Source: Streptomyces lushanensis (GTDB taxonomy: Bacteria; Actinomycetota; Actinomycetes; Streptomycetales; Streptomycetaceae). From it: a stretch of 33,302 nt of DNA. Where the stretch lies: the NCBI RefSeq assembly GCF_001700515.1, contig NZ_MAUD01000193.1:1-33302 (forward strand), in the 5' to 3' direction. Both the position numbers and the translations under genes were made by a program. Position 1 is the first letter of the stretch. Every line of letters begins with the position of its first letter. The notes under the pieces were generated by a model, which worked only from the letters and a program-made list of their open reading frames with translations, was not told the DNA's origin and did not search any database. Below are positions 15,405-23,232 of this stretch, piece after piece.

Positions 15405-16139
15405 ATGACAGAAATCGCGAGTTATACGAGTTCGCTCGCTCGAAGCAGGGCATCTCAGGCGAACGAGAACAGGCCGGATGTGTTCGCCTTGGCCGGCCGT
15501 GAATGGGATCTGCTGGCCGGGGTCTTCGCTCCTGTCCACTCGCCCACGACCGCCGTCGCCCTGGAGCTGCTCGGACTCCCGCCGGCACCGGCACCGGACC
15601 CCGACTCCGGTCCCGTGTTCCCCGTCGACGGCACGTTCCTGGAGATCGGCGCCGGAACGGGCGTCATCGCGGTCTCCGCCGCGCTGGCCGGCTGTACGAC
15701 GGTGGTGGCCACGGACATCAGCGCCCAGGCCGTACGGAACACCGCCATGAACGCCGAGCGGCACGGGGTCGCCGACCGGCTCGTGCCGCGGCACGGCGAC
15801 CTCTTCGACGCGGTGGGGGACGGGGAGCGCTTCGACACCGTCTACTGGCACTCCAACTACGTGCTGGCGCCGGACGGGTACGAGTACGGGGCCGACCACG
15901 AGCGTGCGTATGTCGATCCCGGCTACCGCGCGCACCGCCGCTATCTGGCCGAGGCGCCCGGTCTGCTGACCGAGGGCGGCACCGCGCTCCTCCAGTTCAG
16001 CGAGCGAGGTGATCTCGGTCTGCTGCGGCGGCTCGCCGAGGAATGCGGACGCACTCTCCGTCCGGTGCGGCGGTGTCATTTGAGGGAGGGCGAGGAGACG
16101 ATCGAACTCGTCCTTTACGAAGTCTGTATCAAGAATTGA
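15405..16139 (+). CDS. Class I SAM-dependent methyltransferase
   Basis: The product is 244 aa. FLEIGAGTGVIAVSAA (about 78-93) is motif I for SAM binding, followed by VVATDISAQAV with an acidic ribose-binding Asp104. It resembles the small-domain methyltransferases of the HemK/PrmC class, but the NPPY substrate motif is replaced by WHSNYVLAP. It is therefore not a standard glutamine or adenine N-methyltransferase, and its target is open. ATG 15405 follows a GGGGTGGGG stretch; the site is not ideal. It is the first gene of a forward set with pabAB (58 bp later), which suggests O- or N-methylation of a chorismate-derived small molecule. That role is inferred from position only. Confidence 0.75.
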   Translation: MTEIASYTSSLARSRASQANENRPDVFALAGREWDLLAGVFAPVHSPTTAVALELLGLPPAPAPDPDSGPVFPVDGTFLEIGAGTGVIAVSAALAGCTTVVATDISAQAVRNTAMNAERHGVADRLVPRHGDLFDAVGDGERFDTVYWHSNYVLAPDGYEYGADHERAYVDPGYRAHRRYLAEAPGLLTEGGTALLQFSERGDLGLLRRLAEECGRTLRPVRRCHLREGEETIELVLYEVCIKN

Positions 16140-16197
16140 CGCCACCGTTTCCGTCATTCGTCCCGGAGACCTCCTCATCACCCACTACGGAATCATC

Positions 16198-18375
16198 GTG
16201 CGGACTCTGATCATCGACAATTACGATTCTTTCACGCATAACCTCTTTCACTTCCTCGCCGAGGTGACAGGGCGGGAACCGGTCGTGGTATGCAACGACG
16301 ACCCCGCATGGCACCGGGGAAGGCTTGAGGCGTTCGACGCGGTCGTGCTTTCCCCCGGTCCCGGAAACCCTTCCAACGCCGCGGATTTCGGGATCTGCCG
16401 GGAGATCGTGGAGTACGCGGACCTCCCCCTGCTCGGCGTCTGTCTGGGCCACCAGGGTCTGTCGCTGCTGCACGGGGCCACCGTGGGACGGGCGCCCGAG
16501 CCGTGGCACGGCCGGCTCTCGCCCGTGGTCCACGACGGCTCGGGCCTCTTCGAGGGTCTGCCGTCGCCGTTCCAGGCGGTCCGCTACCACTCGCTGGCCG
16601 TGACCGACCTGCCCGACGAGCTCGCGGCGACTGCCTGGACGCCGGACGGGATCCTGATGGGTGTCGAGCACCGGCGACGGCCCATGTGGGGCGTGCAGTT
16701 CCACCCGGAGTCGGTCCTCACCCACCACGGCAAGGACCTGCTGGCCAACTTCGCCCGGCTCGCGGCGGACCGGCGCGCCGGCTCCGCCCGCCCGTCGGCG
16801 GATCTGGACCGGCCCGCGACCGGGGCACCGGAGTCGGCGTCCGGGTCCGCGTCCGCACCCGCACCCGCACCCGTGTCCCTCCCGGCCGCCGTGCCGCCGC
16901 CCGCCCGCCGCCGTACGCTGCGCGTGCTGGTGGAGCGGATGACCGCGCGCTGTGACACCGAGGTCGCCTTCAACAACCTGTTCCGCGGCGAGGATCACGC
17001 CTTCTGGCTGGACAGCACCAGGGCGGACGCCGACAGCGGCCGGTTCTCCGTGATGGGCAACGCCTCCGGACCCCTCGCCCGGGTGGCCCGGGCCGACACG
17101 GCGAGCGGCACCGTCACCGTACGGGGAGCGGGGAGGACGCAGACCCTCCATAGCGGCTTCCTCGACTGGCTGGACCGGGACCTGAGGGCCACGGAGACCG
17201 AGATCCCGCCGCTGCCCTTCGACTTCGCCCTCGGCTGGGTCGGCTATCTGGGGTACGGGCTGAAGGCCGAATGCGGCGGCGAGCACGGGCACCGGCCGCA
17301 GGAGCCGGACGCCGTCATGGTCTTCGCCGACCGCGCGGCGGTCTTCGACCACGCCGCGGGCGAGGTCTATCTGCTGGCCCTCGCGGAGGACGGGGACGAG
17401 GCGCCGGCGTCGCGCTGGCTGCGCGAGGCCGCCGCCGTACTGACCGCGTCGGCCGGCCGCAGGGCCACCGGAGCCGAGCCGCCGGATCCTCTCGGGGCCA
17501 TCCGGCTGCGGCACGACCACGACCGCTATCTGGAACTGATCGCCCGGTGCCAGGAGGAGATCGCCGCCGGTGAGACATATGAGGTCTGTCTCACCAATAC
17601 GGCGGAGGTGACCGGTGAACTCGATCCGTGGGCCGCCTACCGCTTCCTGCGCAGGCACAGCCCGGCGCCCTACGGGGCGCTGCTCGGCTTCGGCACGCTG
17701 TCCGTACTCAGCACCTCGCCGGAACGCTTCCTGCGGATCGGCTCGGACGGGATCGCGGAGTCACGGCCCATCAAGGGCACCCGGCCGAGAGGCTCGACGC
17801 CCGCCGAGGACGCGGCGCTCAAGGCGGATCTGCTGGTCAGCGAGAAGGACCGGGCCGAGAATCTGATGATCGTCGATCTGGTCCGCAACGACCTCGGCCG
17901 GTGCGCCGAGCCGGGCTCCGTCGAGGCCGAGGTCTTCCAGGTCGAGAGCTACGCGACCGTGCACCAGCTGACCAGCCGGGTACGGGCCAGGCTGCGACCG
18001 GAGTGCTCCGCCGTCGACTGCGTCCGGGCCGCCTTCCCGCCCGGATCGATGACCGGGGCACCGAAGATCCGCACCATGCGGATCATCGACGAGCTGGAGG
18101 GCGGACCGCGCGGCGTCTACTCCGGGGCCATCGGCTACTTCTCGCTCAACGGAGCCGCCGATCTGAGCGTGGTCATCCGGACCGCGCTGGTGACGCCCGA
18201 CCGTGTCCGGTACGGAGTGGGCGGAGCCGTCATCGCGCTGTCGGACCCGGAGGAGGAGTTCGAGGAGACGGCGGTGAAGGCGGAGCCGCTGCTCGCCCTG
18301 ATCGGGGCGTCCTTTCCCGCACGCCGGCCGAAGAGCCTGATGCCGCTGGGCGCCGCCCACCCGTGCGACGGCTGA
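16198..18375 (+). CDS. pabAB: Fused aminodeoxychorismate synthase (PabA-PabB)
   Basis: The product is 725 aa, the size of Streptomyces secondary-metabolism PabAB fusions. The N-terminal glutamine amidotransferase (1-190) has the full triad: Cys82 in GVCLGHQ, with His169 and Glu171 in FHPES. A Pro/Ala linker (about 195-235) leads to the chorismate-binding domain, which has PIKGTRPRG, ENLMIVDLVRNDLGR and GSMTGAPK. Lys526 in PIKGT is diagnostic: 4-amino-4-deoxychorismate synthases have Lys here, whereas anthranilate and aminodeoxyisochorismate synthases have Ala. The amidotransferase-first order also excludes PhzE. The enzyme converts chorismate and glutamine to ADC in the cytoplasm. No ADC lyase (pabC) is adjacent. 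The GTG start has only a weak ribosome binding site. Confidence 0.92.
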   Translation: MRTLIIDNYDSFTHNLFHFLAEVTGREPVVVCNDDPAWHRGRLEAFDAVVLSPGPGNPSNAADFGICREIVEYADLPLLGVCLGHQGLSLLHGATVGRAPEPWHGRLSPVVHDGSGLFEGLPSPFQAVRYHSLAVTDLPDELAATAWTPDGILMGVEHRRRPMWGVQFHPESVLTHHGKDLLANFARLAADRRAGSARPSADLDRPATGAPESASGSASAPAPAPVSLPAAVPPPARRRTLRVLVERMTARCDTEVAFNNLFRGEDHAFWLDSTRADADSGRFSVMGNASGPLARVARADTASGTVTVRGAGRTQTLHSGFLDWLDRDLRATETEIPPLPFDFALGWVGYLGYGLKAECGGEHGHRPQEPDAVMVFADRAAVFDHAAGEVYLLALAEDGDEAPASRWLREAAAVLTASAGRRATGAEPPDPLGAIRLRHDHDRYLELIARCQEEIAAGETYEVCLTNTAEVTGELDPWAAYRFLRRHSPAPYGALLGFGTLSVLSTSPERFLRIGSDGIAESRPIKGTRPRGSTPAEDAALKADLLVSEKDRAENLMIVDLVRNDLGRCAEPGSVEAEVFQVESYATVHQLTSRVRARLRPECSAVDCVRAAFPPGSMTGAPKIRTMRIIDELEGGPRGVYSGAIGYFSLNGAADLSVVIRTALVTPDRVRYGVGGAVIALSDPEEEFEETAVKAEPLLALIGASFPARRPKSLMPLGAAHPCDG

Positions 18376-18562
18376 GCGGGCCGTCGGACCGGACATCCGA
18401 CCGGCAGCCGGACCGGGCCGCCGCCGGCGGGCCGGCCGGAGCGGTTGGACGGGCCCCCGGTTGGACGGGCGCCCTGTTCGCGCGGGGCACCGCCCTGGTC
18501 TGATCTCCTCGGACATCGACTCCGTTGTCGCCACGGACACCTCACTCTTCGCGGAGGCCATC

Positions 18563-19207
18563 ATGAGCAAGGGCAGATCGGAAACGCTCACCGGGTCGAT
18601 CGAGCTCCCGTTCCCGGAGTACGACAACCCGCCGTCCGGGCCGTCCGGGCTCTTCCGGCACTGGTACGACACCGCCGTGGAGGCCGGCGTACGCGAACCC
18701 GCGGCCCTGGCCCTGGCCACCGCCGACAAACGGGGCCGGCCGTCGAGCAGGATCGTCGCGGTGAACGAGATCACGGACGAGGGCCTCGTCTTCGCGACCC
18801 ATCTCGGCAGCCAGAAGGGCCGGGAGATCGGCGAGAACCCGTGGGCCTCGGGCACGCTGTACTGGCGTGAGACGAGCCGGCAGGTGGTGATCAGCGGCGC
18901 GGTGGAACTCCTCGGGACCGAGCGGGCCGAGGAGAAGTGGCTGAGCCGCCCGGTGTTCACGCATCCGGCGTCGGTGGTGTCCCGCCAGAGCGAGGAACTC
19001 GTCGACGTCGGCGCCCTGCGGGCCGAGATCGAGCGCCTTGCCGCGACCGGTGGCGCACTGCCGCGCCCGGACGGCTATGTCGTGTATCTGCTGCGGTTCG
19101 ACACCGTCGAGTTCTGGGCCAACGGCGAGGACCGACTGCACCAGCGGCTGCGCTACGAACGCACGGGCGAGGCCGAAGGATGGACCGTCCGGCGTCTCCA
19201 GCCCTGA
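18563..19207 (+). CDS. PNPOx-like flavin oxidase, PhzG type
   Basis: The product is 214 aa. The fold is that of pyridoxamine 5'-phosphate oxidases: ALALATADKRGRPSSRIVAV, GLVFATHLGSQKG for FMN phosphate binding, ASGTLYWRETSRQVVISGAVE, and a C-terminal FWANGEDRLHQRLRYER. In true PNPOx the C-terminal block reads WQGR/RLHDR. The deviations here and the neighbouring chorismate enzyme fit PhzG, which oxidises phenazine precursors with FMN, rather than vitamin B6 synthesis. GGAGG precedes the ATG at 6-base spacing. It follows pabAB after 187 bp. The natural inference is oxidation of an ADC-derived ring; no phzA, B, D or F homologues are present, so phenazine production is not supported. Confidence 0.8.
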   Translation: MSKGRSETLTGSIELPFPEYDNPPSGPSGLFRHWYDTAVEAGVREPAALALATADKRGRPSSRIVAVNEITDEGLVFATHLGSQKGREIGENPWASGTLYWRETSRQVVISGAVELLGTERAEEKWLSRPVFTHPASVVSRQSEELVDVGALRAEIERLAATGGALPRPDGYVVYLLRFDTVEFWANGEDRLHQRLRYERTGEAEGWTVRRLQP

Positions 19208-19208
19208 G

Positions 19209-19268
19209 CGGCGGCTCCGGGCGACGGCTCCGAGTGACGGCTTGGGGCGACGGGCGCGGGAGCCGCCG
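19209..19268. terminator. Possible bidirectional terminator between convergent operons
   Basis: CGGCGGCTCC (19209-19218) and GGAGCCGCCG (19259-19268) are exact inverted repeats enclosing about 40 bases of further GC-rich repeats. They lie just past the PhzG-like stop and before the end of the converging TPR gene. Stem length 10 bp; no T-run. Confidence 0.3.
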
Positions 19269-19331
19269 TACGGTGACGGCACGGGCCGGTGCCGGAAGGG
19301 CACTCCCGCGCCGCCGCCGTACGCCGTCCGC

Positions 19332-21569
19332 TCACCCGTGGCGGACGTCCGGGGCGGCCTCGGGGGCGTGCCCGCCGACGCCGACCACGAGCCCGGCCTC
19401 CGCCTCGACCCGGGCCGCGAGGTCCGGGTCCTCCTCGACGGCGCGGTGGAAGGCCGCCCTCGCCTCCGCCGGGCGGTCCAGGCGCAGCAGGCAGACACCG
19501 AGCTGGAGCTGGGCCTCGGGGTCGCCGGTGGCCTCGAACACCGCGGACAGGTCGGCCAGCGCCCTGCCGGGATCTCCCGCCTCCAGATGCGCGACCCCGC
19601 GGTTGAACCGGACGTCGGGAGTGTCCTCAAGATCCAGCGAGCGGCCGAAGTCCTCGATCGCGTCCATGAGTTCGCCGCGCTCGTAGGAGACCGTCGCCCG
19701 GGCCGCCCAGGCCGGAGCGTAGTCGGGACGGACGGTGACCAGGCCGGTCAGTGCCGTGTGGGCGGCGTCCGCGTCCGAGGCCGCGAGCAGTTGCCCGCGC
19801 AGACAGAGCAGGGGCGCGTTGTCCGGTTCGAGTGCGAGACCGGTGCCGATGTCCTGACCCGCCCCGGCCAGGTCGTCCATGGCGTACCGCAGGCTCGCCC
19901 GGTTCACATACGCGTCCACCCGGCCGGGATCGAGTTCGATGGCATAGCCGAAGTCCGTCAGCGCGCCCGGTATGTCGCCGAGCTCCAGCCGGGTGTCCGC
20001 GCGGTTGTACACCACCTCGGGAAACGGCGGGGACAGGGCCATCGCCCGCTCGTAGCAGACGACGGCATCGGCCGGGCGGTCCAGCCGGCGCAGCAGATTG
20101 CCGCGGTCGAAGTGGTATTCGGCGTAGTTCGAGTCGACGGCGATCACATCGTCGAGATCGGTCAGGGCCTCCTCGTAGCGGCCCAGCGCGATGAGGACCT
20201 GCGAGCGGTTGTGCTTGAGCACCGAGCGGTGCAGCGCGTGCTCGGAGGCGCCCAGACTCCGGTCCAGCCAGACGATGCCCTCGCTGACCAGCCGCAGCGC
20301 CTCCTCCAGCTTGCCCTCGTGGACGGCGACCAGGGCCAGGCCGTTGCGGTTGAAGACGGTCTGGAACGCGCGTTCCCCGGCGTCCGGGATCGCCTGCGCG
20401 AAGGCGACCGCGGCGTTGGCCCAGGCCCGCGCCGTCGAATGGTCCTGCTCGTCGCGGGGGAGATACCGGGTGTGGATCATGGCGGTGGCATAGGCGGCCT
20501 GCATATGGACCATCGGACTGTCGGTGGCCGCGCGCGCACCCTCGTACAGCACCAGCGCCTCCTCCGGCCGGCCGAGCGCGGCCAGGGAGGTGGTCTTCTT
20601 GGTGGTGAACGCCCACCAGTCGTTCCGTGCCGTCGTGGCGTCGACCAGGGCCAGACCCCGCTCGGCGAAGTCCACCGTCGCGTGGTAGAAGCCCAGGTCC
20701 ACACAGATGTCCAGGGCGGTACGCAGGGCGCCCGCGCCGGCGCCGTACGGATCCCGGCCGTGTTCGCGGTGGTACGGGACGGCCCCGAGCGCCAGGGAGG
20801 GTTCTCCGGCGGCCATGAGCGCGTCGGCCCGCGCGTCGTGCAGGGCGGTCCGGTCGTCCGGGGCGAGACCCTCGTAGGCGGCGCGCAGCCGGGGATCGTC
20901 ACCGGTGCAGTCACCGGCCACCCACCGGGCGGCGAGTTCCCCGGCGGACAGCGGCGGCAGCGGCAGCAGCGGTGTGTCCCGGCCGGTGATCACACGCGCG
21001 TGGCGTTCCAGGGCCGGGCCGAGAGGCTCCGCGAGCGGGCCGGGCGGAGTGTTCAGCCCGTCGGCCGCCGTGGCGATCCGCAGCCGCAGCAGACCGGGAT
21101 CGGCCCGGCGCAGCAGGATGGCGAGCAGTTCCTGGTCGGTGGGATCTGCCTCGTGCGCGTTGTCCACGAGGAGCAGCCGGGGACCGCCGCCGAGACGGCG
21201 CAGATGGCCGTGCAGGAACTCCGTCAGACCGTGCGCGATCCGTGCGGTGCGCAGCCGGGAGTAGAAGCGCGTCCGCTCCTTCGGCACGGCCAGCGAGGTG
21301 AGCGTCTCCCGGGTGGCCGGCACGACACCGCGCAGTTCCGGTGTCAGCGCGAGGATCTCCGTCTCGTGCGCGGCGACGAGGCCGGGCCAGTCCCGCAGCG
21401 CCTCGGGCACGACCGTACGCAGCAGCGCGCCGCCGGCCGAGTAGGGTCCGCGCAGCCGCCGGTGCGCGTCGAGTACGGCGAGTACGGGCACCTCTGCCCC
21501 GGCCGCGAGCAGCCGTCGCCGGTCGTGCCGATGGCGGGCGCGGATCCACTGGTGGGGGACGTCTGACAC
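19332..21569 (-). CDS. TPR protein with degenerate ATPase-like N-terminus
   Basis: The product is 745 aa. The first 150 residues look like a STAND/AAA-type module: a Walker B-like RLLLVDNAHEADPTDQE (about 131-147) is present, but no GxxxxGK[ST] Walker A exists upstream. Nucleotide hydrolysis is therefore doubtful. From about residue 290 to the end are many tetratricopeptide repeats (ALGRYEEALTDLDDVIAVD, DRPADAVVCYERAMALSPP, GDIPGALTDFGYAIELDP), giving a scaffold for protein binding. GTG 21569 has AGGAGAG 5 bases upstream. The stop of the PqqD/M50 gene is only 50 bp away, so it is the last gene of the peptide operon. A scaffold or assembly role for the modification or protease proteins is inference. 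Confidence 0.75.
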   Translation of the reverse strand: MSDVPHQWIRARHRHDRRRLLAAGAEVPVLAVLDAHRRLRGPYSAGGALLRTVVPEALRDWPGLVAAHETEILALTPELRGVVPATRETLTSLAVPKERTRFYSRLRTARIAHGLTEFLHGHLRRLGGGPRLLLVDNAHEADPTDQELLAILLRRADPGLLRLRIATAADGLNTPPGPLAEPLGPALERHARVITGRDTPLLPLPPLSAGELAARWVAGDCTGDDPRLRAAYEGLAPDDRTALHDARADALMAAGEPSLALGAVPYHREHGRDPYGAGAGALRTALDICVDLGFYHATVDFAERGLALVDATTARNDWWAFTTKKTTSLAALGRPEEALVLYEGARAATDSPMVHMQAAYATAMIHTRYLPRDEQDHSTARAWANAAVAFAQAIPDAGERAFQTVFNRNGLALVAVHEGKLEEALRLVSEGIVWLDRSLGASEHALHRSVLKHNRSQVLIALGRYEEALTDLDDVIAVDSNYAEYHFDRGNLLRRLDRPADAVVCYERAMALSPPFPEVVYNRADTRLELGDIPGALTDFGYAIELDPGRVDAYVNRASLRYAMDDLAGAGQDIGTGLALEPDNAPLLCLRGQLLAASDADAAHTALTGLVTVRPDYAPAWAARATVSYERGELMDAIEDFGRSLDLEDTPDVRFNRGVAHLEAGDPGRALADLSAVFEATGDPEAQLQLGVCLLRLDRPAEARAAFHRAVEEDPDLAARVEAEAGLVVGVGGHAPEAAPDVRHG

Positions 21570-21619
21570 GGCTGCTCTCCTACTCGCTGGCATGACGGGT
21601 GCCCGCCGCAACGGCGGGT

Positions 21620-22921
21620 CTACTCACTGAGGGGACGGAGTGTCGACTTCCTGGCCCGCCGGGCCCGGAAGGCCAGCACACCCACGATGCCGAACTGGAG
21701 GACGTTGAGCGCCACGAGCGTGGCCGAGTCGGCCAGTTCCGCGGTCGCGGCGTCACCTGTCAGCCGGCCGAGGACACCGGTCAGGAACCGGTACGCCGTG
21801 GGCAGCCCGGCCAGGACCAGACTGGTGAGCATCACCGCGTAGCCGACGAGCATCACCCAGCTGTACCACTGCGCGGCCTTGCGGTCGGCGGGCGAGAAGA
21901 CGGACTCGTCGACCAGCCGTTCCGTCCTGCCGCGCAGCCGGTTGTAGCGGTTCTTCGTCACCTGCACGGAGGTGCCGTGCAGATCGGTACAGCCCAGCAC
22001 CGTGGTGACCAGGTAGTAGACATCGGTGCGCAGATAGAAGTACATCTGCCAGACCATGCGCAGGATCGTGCTGAAGGCGAGCGCCAGAGCGACCCTGCCG
22101 AGGGCGGAGAAGCTTCCGTCGGGCTCCCGGGTGCCTGCGGCGATCAGAGTCAGCGCGGACCAGACCACCGCGTCGGCGCCCAGACCGGCCAGCATCGGCA
22201 GATACCGCTTCCCGCGCTCGACGACGACCAGGCCGTCCATCGAGGTCTCCAGCACGACGAAGTACAGCCGGCGTCCGATCGACAGCCGGGTGCGCAGCCC
22301 GAGCCGGCGGCCGGCCAGCGCGTGGGCCGCCTCGTGCAGCAGCATGAGCGGCACCTGGCCGACGAACAGGCCGAGTTCGACGATGGTGTAGTAGTCGGAG
22401 AAGAAGATGTGCCGGTAGTGCGGCGCGAGATCCGTGCGCAGCACGGAAGCGGTGATCGCGGCGGCGACCACCAGGGCGTACACGGCCGCGGCCGGCGGGG
22501 AGAAGACGGCCTTCCCGAACCGCTGCCAGCGTACGGGCCCCTCGTCGGCCCGCGCGTCGGTCGCGGAGCCCGCGGCGGCGGGGCCGGTGGCGGTCGTGGC
22601 GGTGCCGGTCCGGTCCGTGGCGGCCGTGCCTCCGGCGGACAGCCGCAGCAGGCCCACCTCGCTCAGATCGGTGATGAGTCCGGCGACGTCGGCTTCCTCG
22701 CCGTAGGTCGTCTCGTACCACCGGGCGGCCTCGCGCGGAGTGTCACCGGCGGCGAGACGGCGTACCAGCTCGGCCCCGTCGGTCGGCAGGATCACGTACG
22801 CGTCGATGTCCGGGCGGCCCAGCGTGGTCGTCTCGCCCTCGTCGAGATAGACCAGGGGATGCACAGTGACCGGCAGGTCGAGGTCGACCTCTCCGGGATC
22901 GTGCTCGACAGTGCCACTCAT
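21620..22921 (-). CDS. PqqD-like (RRE) domain fused to M50-type membrane metalloprotease
   Basis: The product is 433 aa. Residues 15-95 have PqqD/RiPP-recognition-element character: RPDIDAYVILPTDGAELVRRL, GDTPREAARWYETTYG, and VAGLITDLSEVGLLRL. After a Thr/Ala-rich linker (97-125) comes a polytopic membrane domain with HEAAH (196-200), the zinc motif of site-2/M50 proteases, at the end of a hydrophobic helix. Further membrane segments follow on both sides. An RRE would hold the leader of a precursor peptide close to the membrane protease, so cleavage or export-coupled processing of the 46-aa peptide encoded directly upstream is the natural reading (inference). The ATG has GAAGGAA ahead. A strong hairpin separates it from the precursor gene. 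Confidence 0.75.
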   Translation of the reverse strand: MSGTVEHDPGEVDLDLPVTVHPLVYLDEGETTTLGRPDIDAYVILPTDGAELVRRLAAGDTPREAARWYETTYGEEADVAGLITDLSEVGLLRLSAGGTAATDRTGTATTATGPAAAGSATDARADEGPVRWQRFGKAVFSPPAAAVYALVVAAAITASVLRTDLAPHYRHIFFSDYYTIVELGLFVGQVPLMLLHEAAHALAGRRLGLRTRLSIGRRLYFVVLETSMDGLVVVERGKRYLPMLAGLGADAVVWSALTLIAAGTREPDGSFSALGRVALALAFSTILRMVWQMYFYLRTDVYYLVTTVLGCTDLHGTSVQVTKNRYNRLRGRTERLVDESVFSPADRKAAQWYSWVMLVGYAVMLTSLVLAGLPTAYRFLTGVLGRLTGDAATAELADSATLVALNVLQFGIVGVLAFRARRARKSTLRPLSE

Positions 22922-22944
22922 GACGGGTTCCTTCGGCGGGCGAG

Positions 22945-22975
22945 GGGTGCCGCCCCGCGGTGCGGGGCGGCACCC
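22945..22975 (-). terminator. 12-bp-stem hairpin after the 46-aa peptide gene (attenuator or partial terminator)
   Basis: Read on the reverse strand, GGGTGCCGCCCC (22975-22964), a 7-base loop, and GGGGCGGCACCC (22956-22945) form a perfect 12-bp stem. It lies 10 bp past the peptide stop and 23 bp before the protease start. A hairpin directly after a precursor gene is a common RiPP device: some transcripts stop there, giving more precursor than enzyme. No T-run is present, so it could instead stabilise a processed mRNA end. Confidence 0.7.
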
Positions 22976-22985
22976 TCCCCGCGGA

Positions 22986-23126
22986 CTAGTGCGGGAACGG
23001 GAAGGTGGGGAAGGTGGGCGTGGTCGGCTCGCAGGTGTTGCCGTAGATGGCGCTGGCGGCGGCCGTCAGACGGACGGGGCCGGCAACACGCACCGTGATC
23101 TTCTTGAGGGATCCGGTCTTCTTCAT
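22986..23126 (-). CDS. 46-aa candidate RiPP precursor peptide
   Basis: The product has a basic N-terminal half, MKKTGSLKKITVRVAGPVRL, followed by TAAASAIYGNTCEP and a tail TTPTFPTFPFPH. A single Cys lies at residue 32. The tail repeats T-F-P twice and then F-P, giving three Phe and four Pro in nine residues and a C-terminal His. The basic leader-like half and unusual tail, small size and excellent ribosome binding site (AAGGAGGT, 7-base spacer) all fit a ribosomal peptide precursor. The downstream hairpin and the adjacent RRE-protease gene add to this. Basic leaders are less common than acidic ones. No known family was recognised with confidence; it is not a lanthipeptide by motif, since Ser/Thr and Cys are not arranged as ring pairs. 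Confidence 0.8.
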   Translation of the reverse strand: MKKTGSLKKITVRVAGPVRLTAAASAIYGNTCEPTTPTFPTFPFPH

Positions 23127-23133
23127 GGTGTTC

Positions 23134-23141
23134 ACCTCCTT
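23134..23141 (-). promoter_or_regulatory. Near-perfect Shine-Dalgarno of the 46-aa peptide
   Basis: AAGGAGGT on the reverse strand with a 7-base spacer to ATG 23126 complements the 16S 3' end over 8 bases. It is among the strongest sites in the window, supporting that the short frame is a highly translated gene. Confidence 0.85.
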
Positions 23142-23160
23142 CTGGGGTATCGATCGCGGT

Positions 23161-23184
23161 CCGGCTCCGGGGATCCGGGGCCGG
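23161..23184 (-). terminator. Hairpin between GAF gene and peptide gene
   Basis: CCGGCTCCGG, GGAT, CCGGGGCCGG form a 10-bp stem with one mismatch and a 4-base loop. It lies in the 106-bp gap after the GAF stop. It may end part of the upstream transcript, which would imply a separate promoter for the peptide gene, but none was identified. Confidence 0.35.
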
Positions 23185-23232
23185 AAGCTTGGGGGCCGTC
23201 CTTGGAGGGCCGTTCCGGAGGGCCGCCCGCCG

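Noticed and set aside
16198..19207. Phenazine cluster (PhzE plus PhzG)
   Set aside because: The domain order is amidotransferase first and the active-site Lys is present, so the enzyme is ADC synthase; phzA/B, phzD and phzF are absent.
19038..21566. 842-codon forward frame opposite the TPR gene
   Set aside because: Low-complexity translation without motifs; the reverse strand has regular TPR repeats.
22986..23126. Lanthipeptide precursor
   Set aside because: Only one Cys, no Ser/Thr arrangement for rings in the tail, and no lanthionine synthetase in the operon.
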